Shown here one piece after another: positions 6,090-6,841 of a stretch of DNA of 6,841 nucleotides. Source of the stretch: Caulobacteraceae bacterium (GTDB lineage: Bacteria; Pseudomonadota; Alphaproteobacteria; Caulobacterales; Caulobacteraceae). The position numbers were made by a program, and so were the translations under genes. The DNA is taken from NCBI GenBank assembly GCA_947479185.1, contig CANJYY010000144.1, positions 1-6,841 of the forward strand, read 5' to 3'. The notes beneath the pieces are model-generated. The model was not told the DNA's origin, searched no databases, and saw only the letters and a list, made by a program, of their open reading frames with translations. Numbering within the stretch: the first letter of the stretch is position 1; each line of letters begins with the position of its first letter.

Positions 6090-6841
6090 ATGCGGCGCTG
6101 GACGACGATCGTCATCGGGCTGGTCGGCCTTGCCCTGGTTGCCTGGGGCGTCACGCAGCATGCCCCGGCAACGAAGACGCCCGTCGTCGCGGCCGGCGGC
6201 CCCTTCGCCCTCGCCGATCTGCATCAGCTCGCCGATGTCGCCGAGCCGGTGTTCGCGCCGGACGGCGACAGCCTGGTCTACAGCGTCACCACCGACAACC
6301 TCGACGCCGACCGCCAGGTCAGCGACCTGTGGCGGGTCGACTGGAACAGCGGCAAGGCGCGCCAGCTCACCCGCACGCCGAAGGCCAGCGAATGGGCCCC
6401 CGCCTTCAGCGCCGACGGTCGCTGGCTGGCCTTCCTGTCCGACGGCGACGGCGACAGCGATGTCCAGCTCTGGCGCATGGCCGGCAAGGGCGGCCGCGCG
6501 CGGCAGGCCAGCAAGGTTCCGGGCGGAATCAGCGACTACGCCCTGTCGCCGGATGGCCGAAAGGCCGTGGTCGTCGCCGAGACCGGCGGCCCGGCCGCCA
6601 ACGCCGCCGGCACGACCCCGCCGGTGGTCATCGACCGTTACCAGTTCAAGGAGGACGGCCGCGGCTACCTCGACGCCCGCCGCCAGCAGCTGCTGATCGT
6701 CGACCTGAAGACCGGCAAGTCGACGCCGCTGACCCATGGCGACTTCGACCATTGGCTGCCCAGCTGGTCGCCGGACGGCCGCAGCATCGCCTTCGTCTCC
6801 AAGCGCCACGGCCCCGATCCCGACCGCAACATCGACTTCGA
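6090..6841 (+). CDS. S9-family (prolyl oligopeptidase-like) peptidase, 5' part
   Basis: The frame is open from ATG 6090 to the window edge, giving 250 residues of an expected 650-700. ATG follows GGGGGAG by 7 nt. Residues 1-22 are a positively charged start (MRRW) plus a hydrophobic helix TIVIGLVGLALVAWG, a signal peptide or membrane anchor without a lipobox, so the protein acts in the periplasm or at the inner-membrane surface. The rest is beta-propeller repeats of the TolB/WD40-like kind: FAPDGDSLVYSV (55-66), FSADGRWLAFLSD (106-118), LSPDGRKAVVVAE (152-164) and WSPDGRSIAFVS (226-237), with LWRVDWNSGKARQLT and LLIVDLKTGKSTPLT as inner strands. These are typical of the N-terminal propeller of acylaminoacyl-peptidase/DPP-like S9 enzymes. 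The catalytic Ser-Asp-His domain lies beyond the window, so a TolB-like non-enzymatic protein cannot be fully excluded. A 61-nt gap separates it from the chorismate mutase; no clear promoter is seen in it. Confidence 0.88.
   Translation, partial: MRRWTTIVIGLVGLALVAWGVTQHAPATKTPVVAAGGPFALADLHQLADVAEPVFAPDGDSLVYSVTTDNLDADRQVSDLWRVDWNSGKARQLTRTPKASEWAPAFSADGRWLAFLSDGDGDSDVQLWRMAGKGGRARQASKVPGGISDYALSPDGRKAVVVAETGGPAANAAGTTPPVVIDRYQFKEDGRGYLDARRQQLLIVDLKTGKSTPLTHGDFDHWLPSWSPDGRSIAFVSKRHGPDPDRNIDF

Overview
The window is GC-rich with dense, tightly packed genes. The gene order, the GcvA-type LysR regulator, the PchB-like chorismate mutase and the GC-rich palindromic intergenic repeats suggest an alphaproteobacterium, most likely of the Caulobacterales (Caulobacter/Phenylobacterium type). 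This taxonomic reading rests on gene and sequence style, not on a database match.

Layout: (1) Bases 2-256 (+) are the 3' end of a small antibiotic-biosynthesis-monooxygenase (ABM/YgiN-like) protein. (2) Bases 254-339 are a near-perfect 26-bp inverted repeat filling the gap between two convergent genes; its outer end supplies the TAA stop of the ABM gene. (3) Bases 4549 down to 345 (-) form a five-gene assimilatory sulfate-reduction operon in the order cobA (uroporphyrinogen-III methyltransferase), DUF2849, cysI-like siroheme sulfite reductase, DUF934, cysH (APS-reductase type). All junctions overlap or lie within 6 nt, so translational coupling is likely. A composite palindromic repeat (3602-3760) lies at the 3' end of cobA and is read in frame as a foreign C-terminal tail of about 56 residues. 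(4) Bases 4550-4722 are the divergent control region, with a candidate Caulobacter-type promoter, a GC-rich hairpin and a short dyad. (5) Bases 4723-6028 (+) hold a GcvA-like LysR regulator and an overlapping AroQ/PchB-fold chorismate mutase. (6) Bases 6090-6841 (+) are the 5' part of an exported or membrane-anchored S9-family (prolyl-oligopeptidase-like) peptidase that runs off the window.

How the genes work together: CysH would reduce adenylylsulfate to sulfite, CysI would reduce sulfite to sulfide on a siroheme-[4Fe-4S] centre, and CobA makes precorrin-2, the first dedicated intermediate of siroheme. No flavoprotein subunit (CysJ) is present, so a ferredoxin-like donor is likely. DUF2849 and DUF934 are uncharacterised but sit inside the operon on either side of cysI, which suggests accessory roles in sulfite reduction. 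The divergent LysR protein is the obvious candidate regulator, though it resembles GcvA rather than CysB. I see no phage, CRISPR, tRNA or rRNA. No clearly new multi-gene system is evident; the most unusual material is the two repeat elements and the way they alter gene ends.
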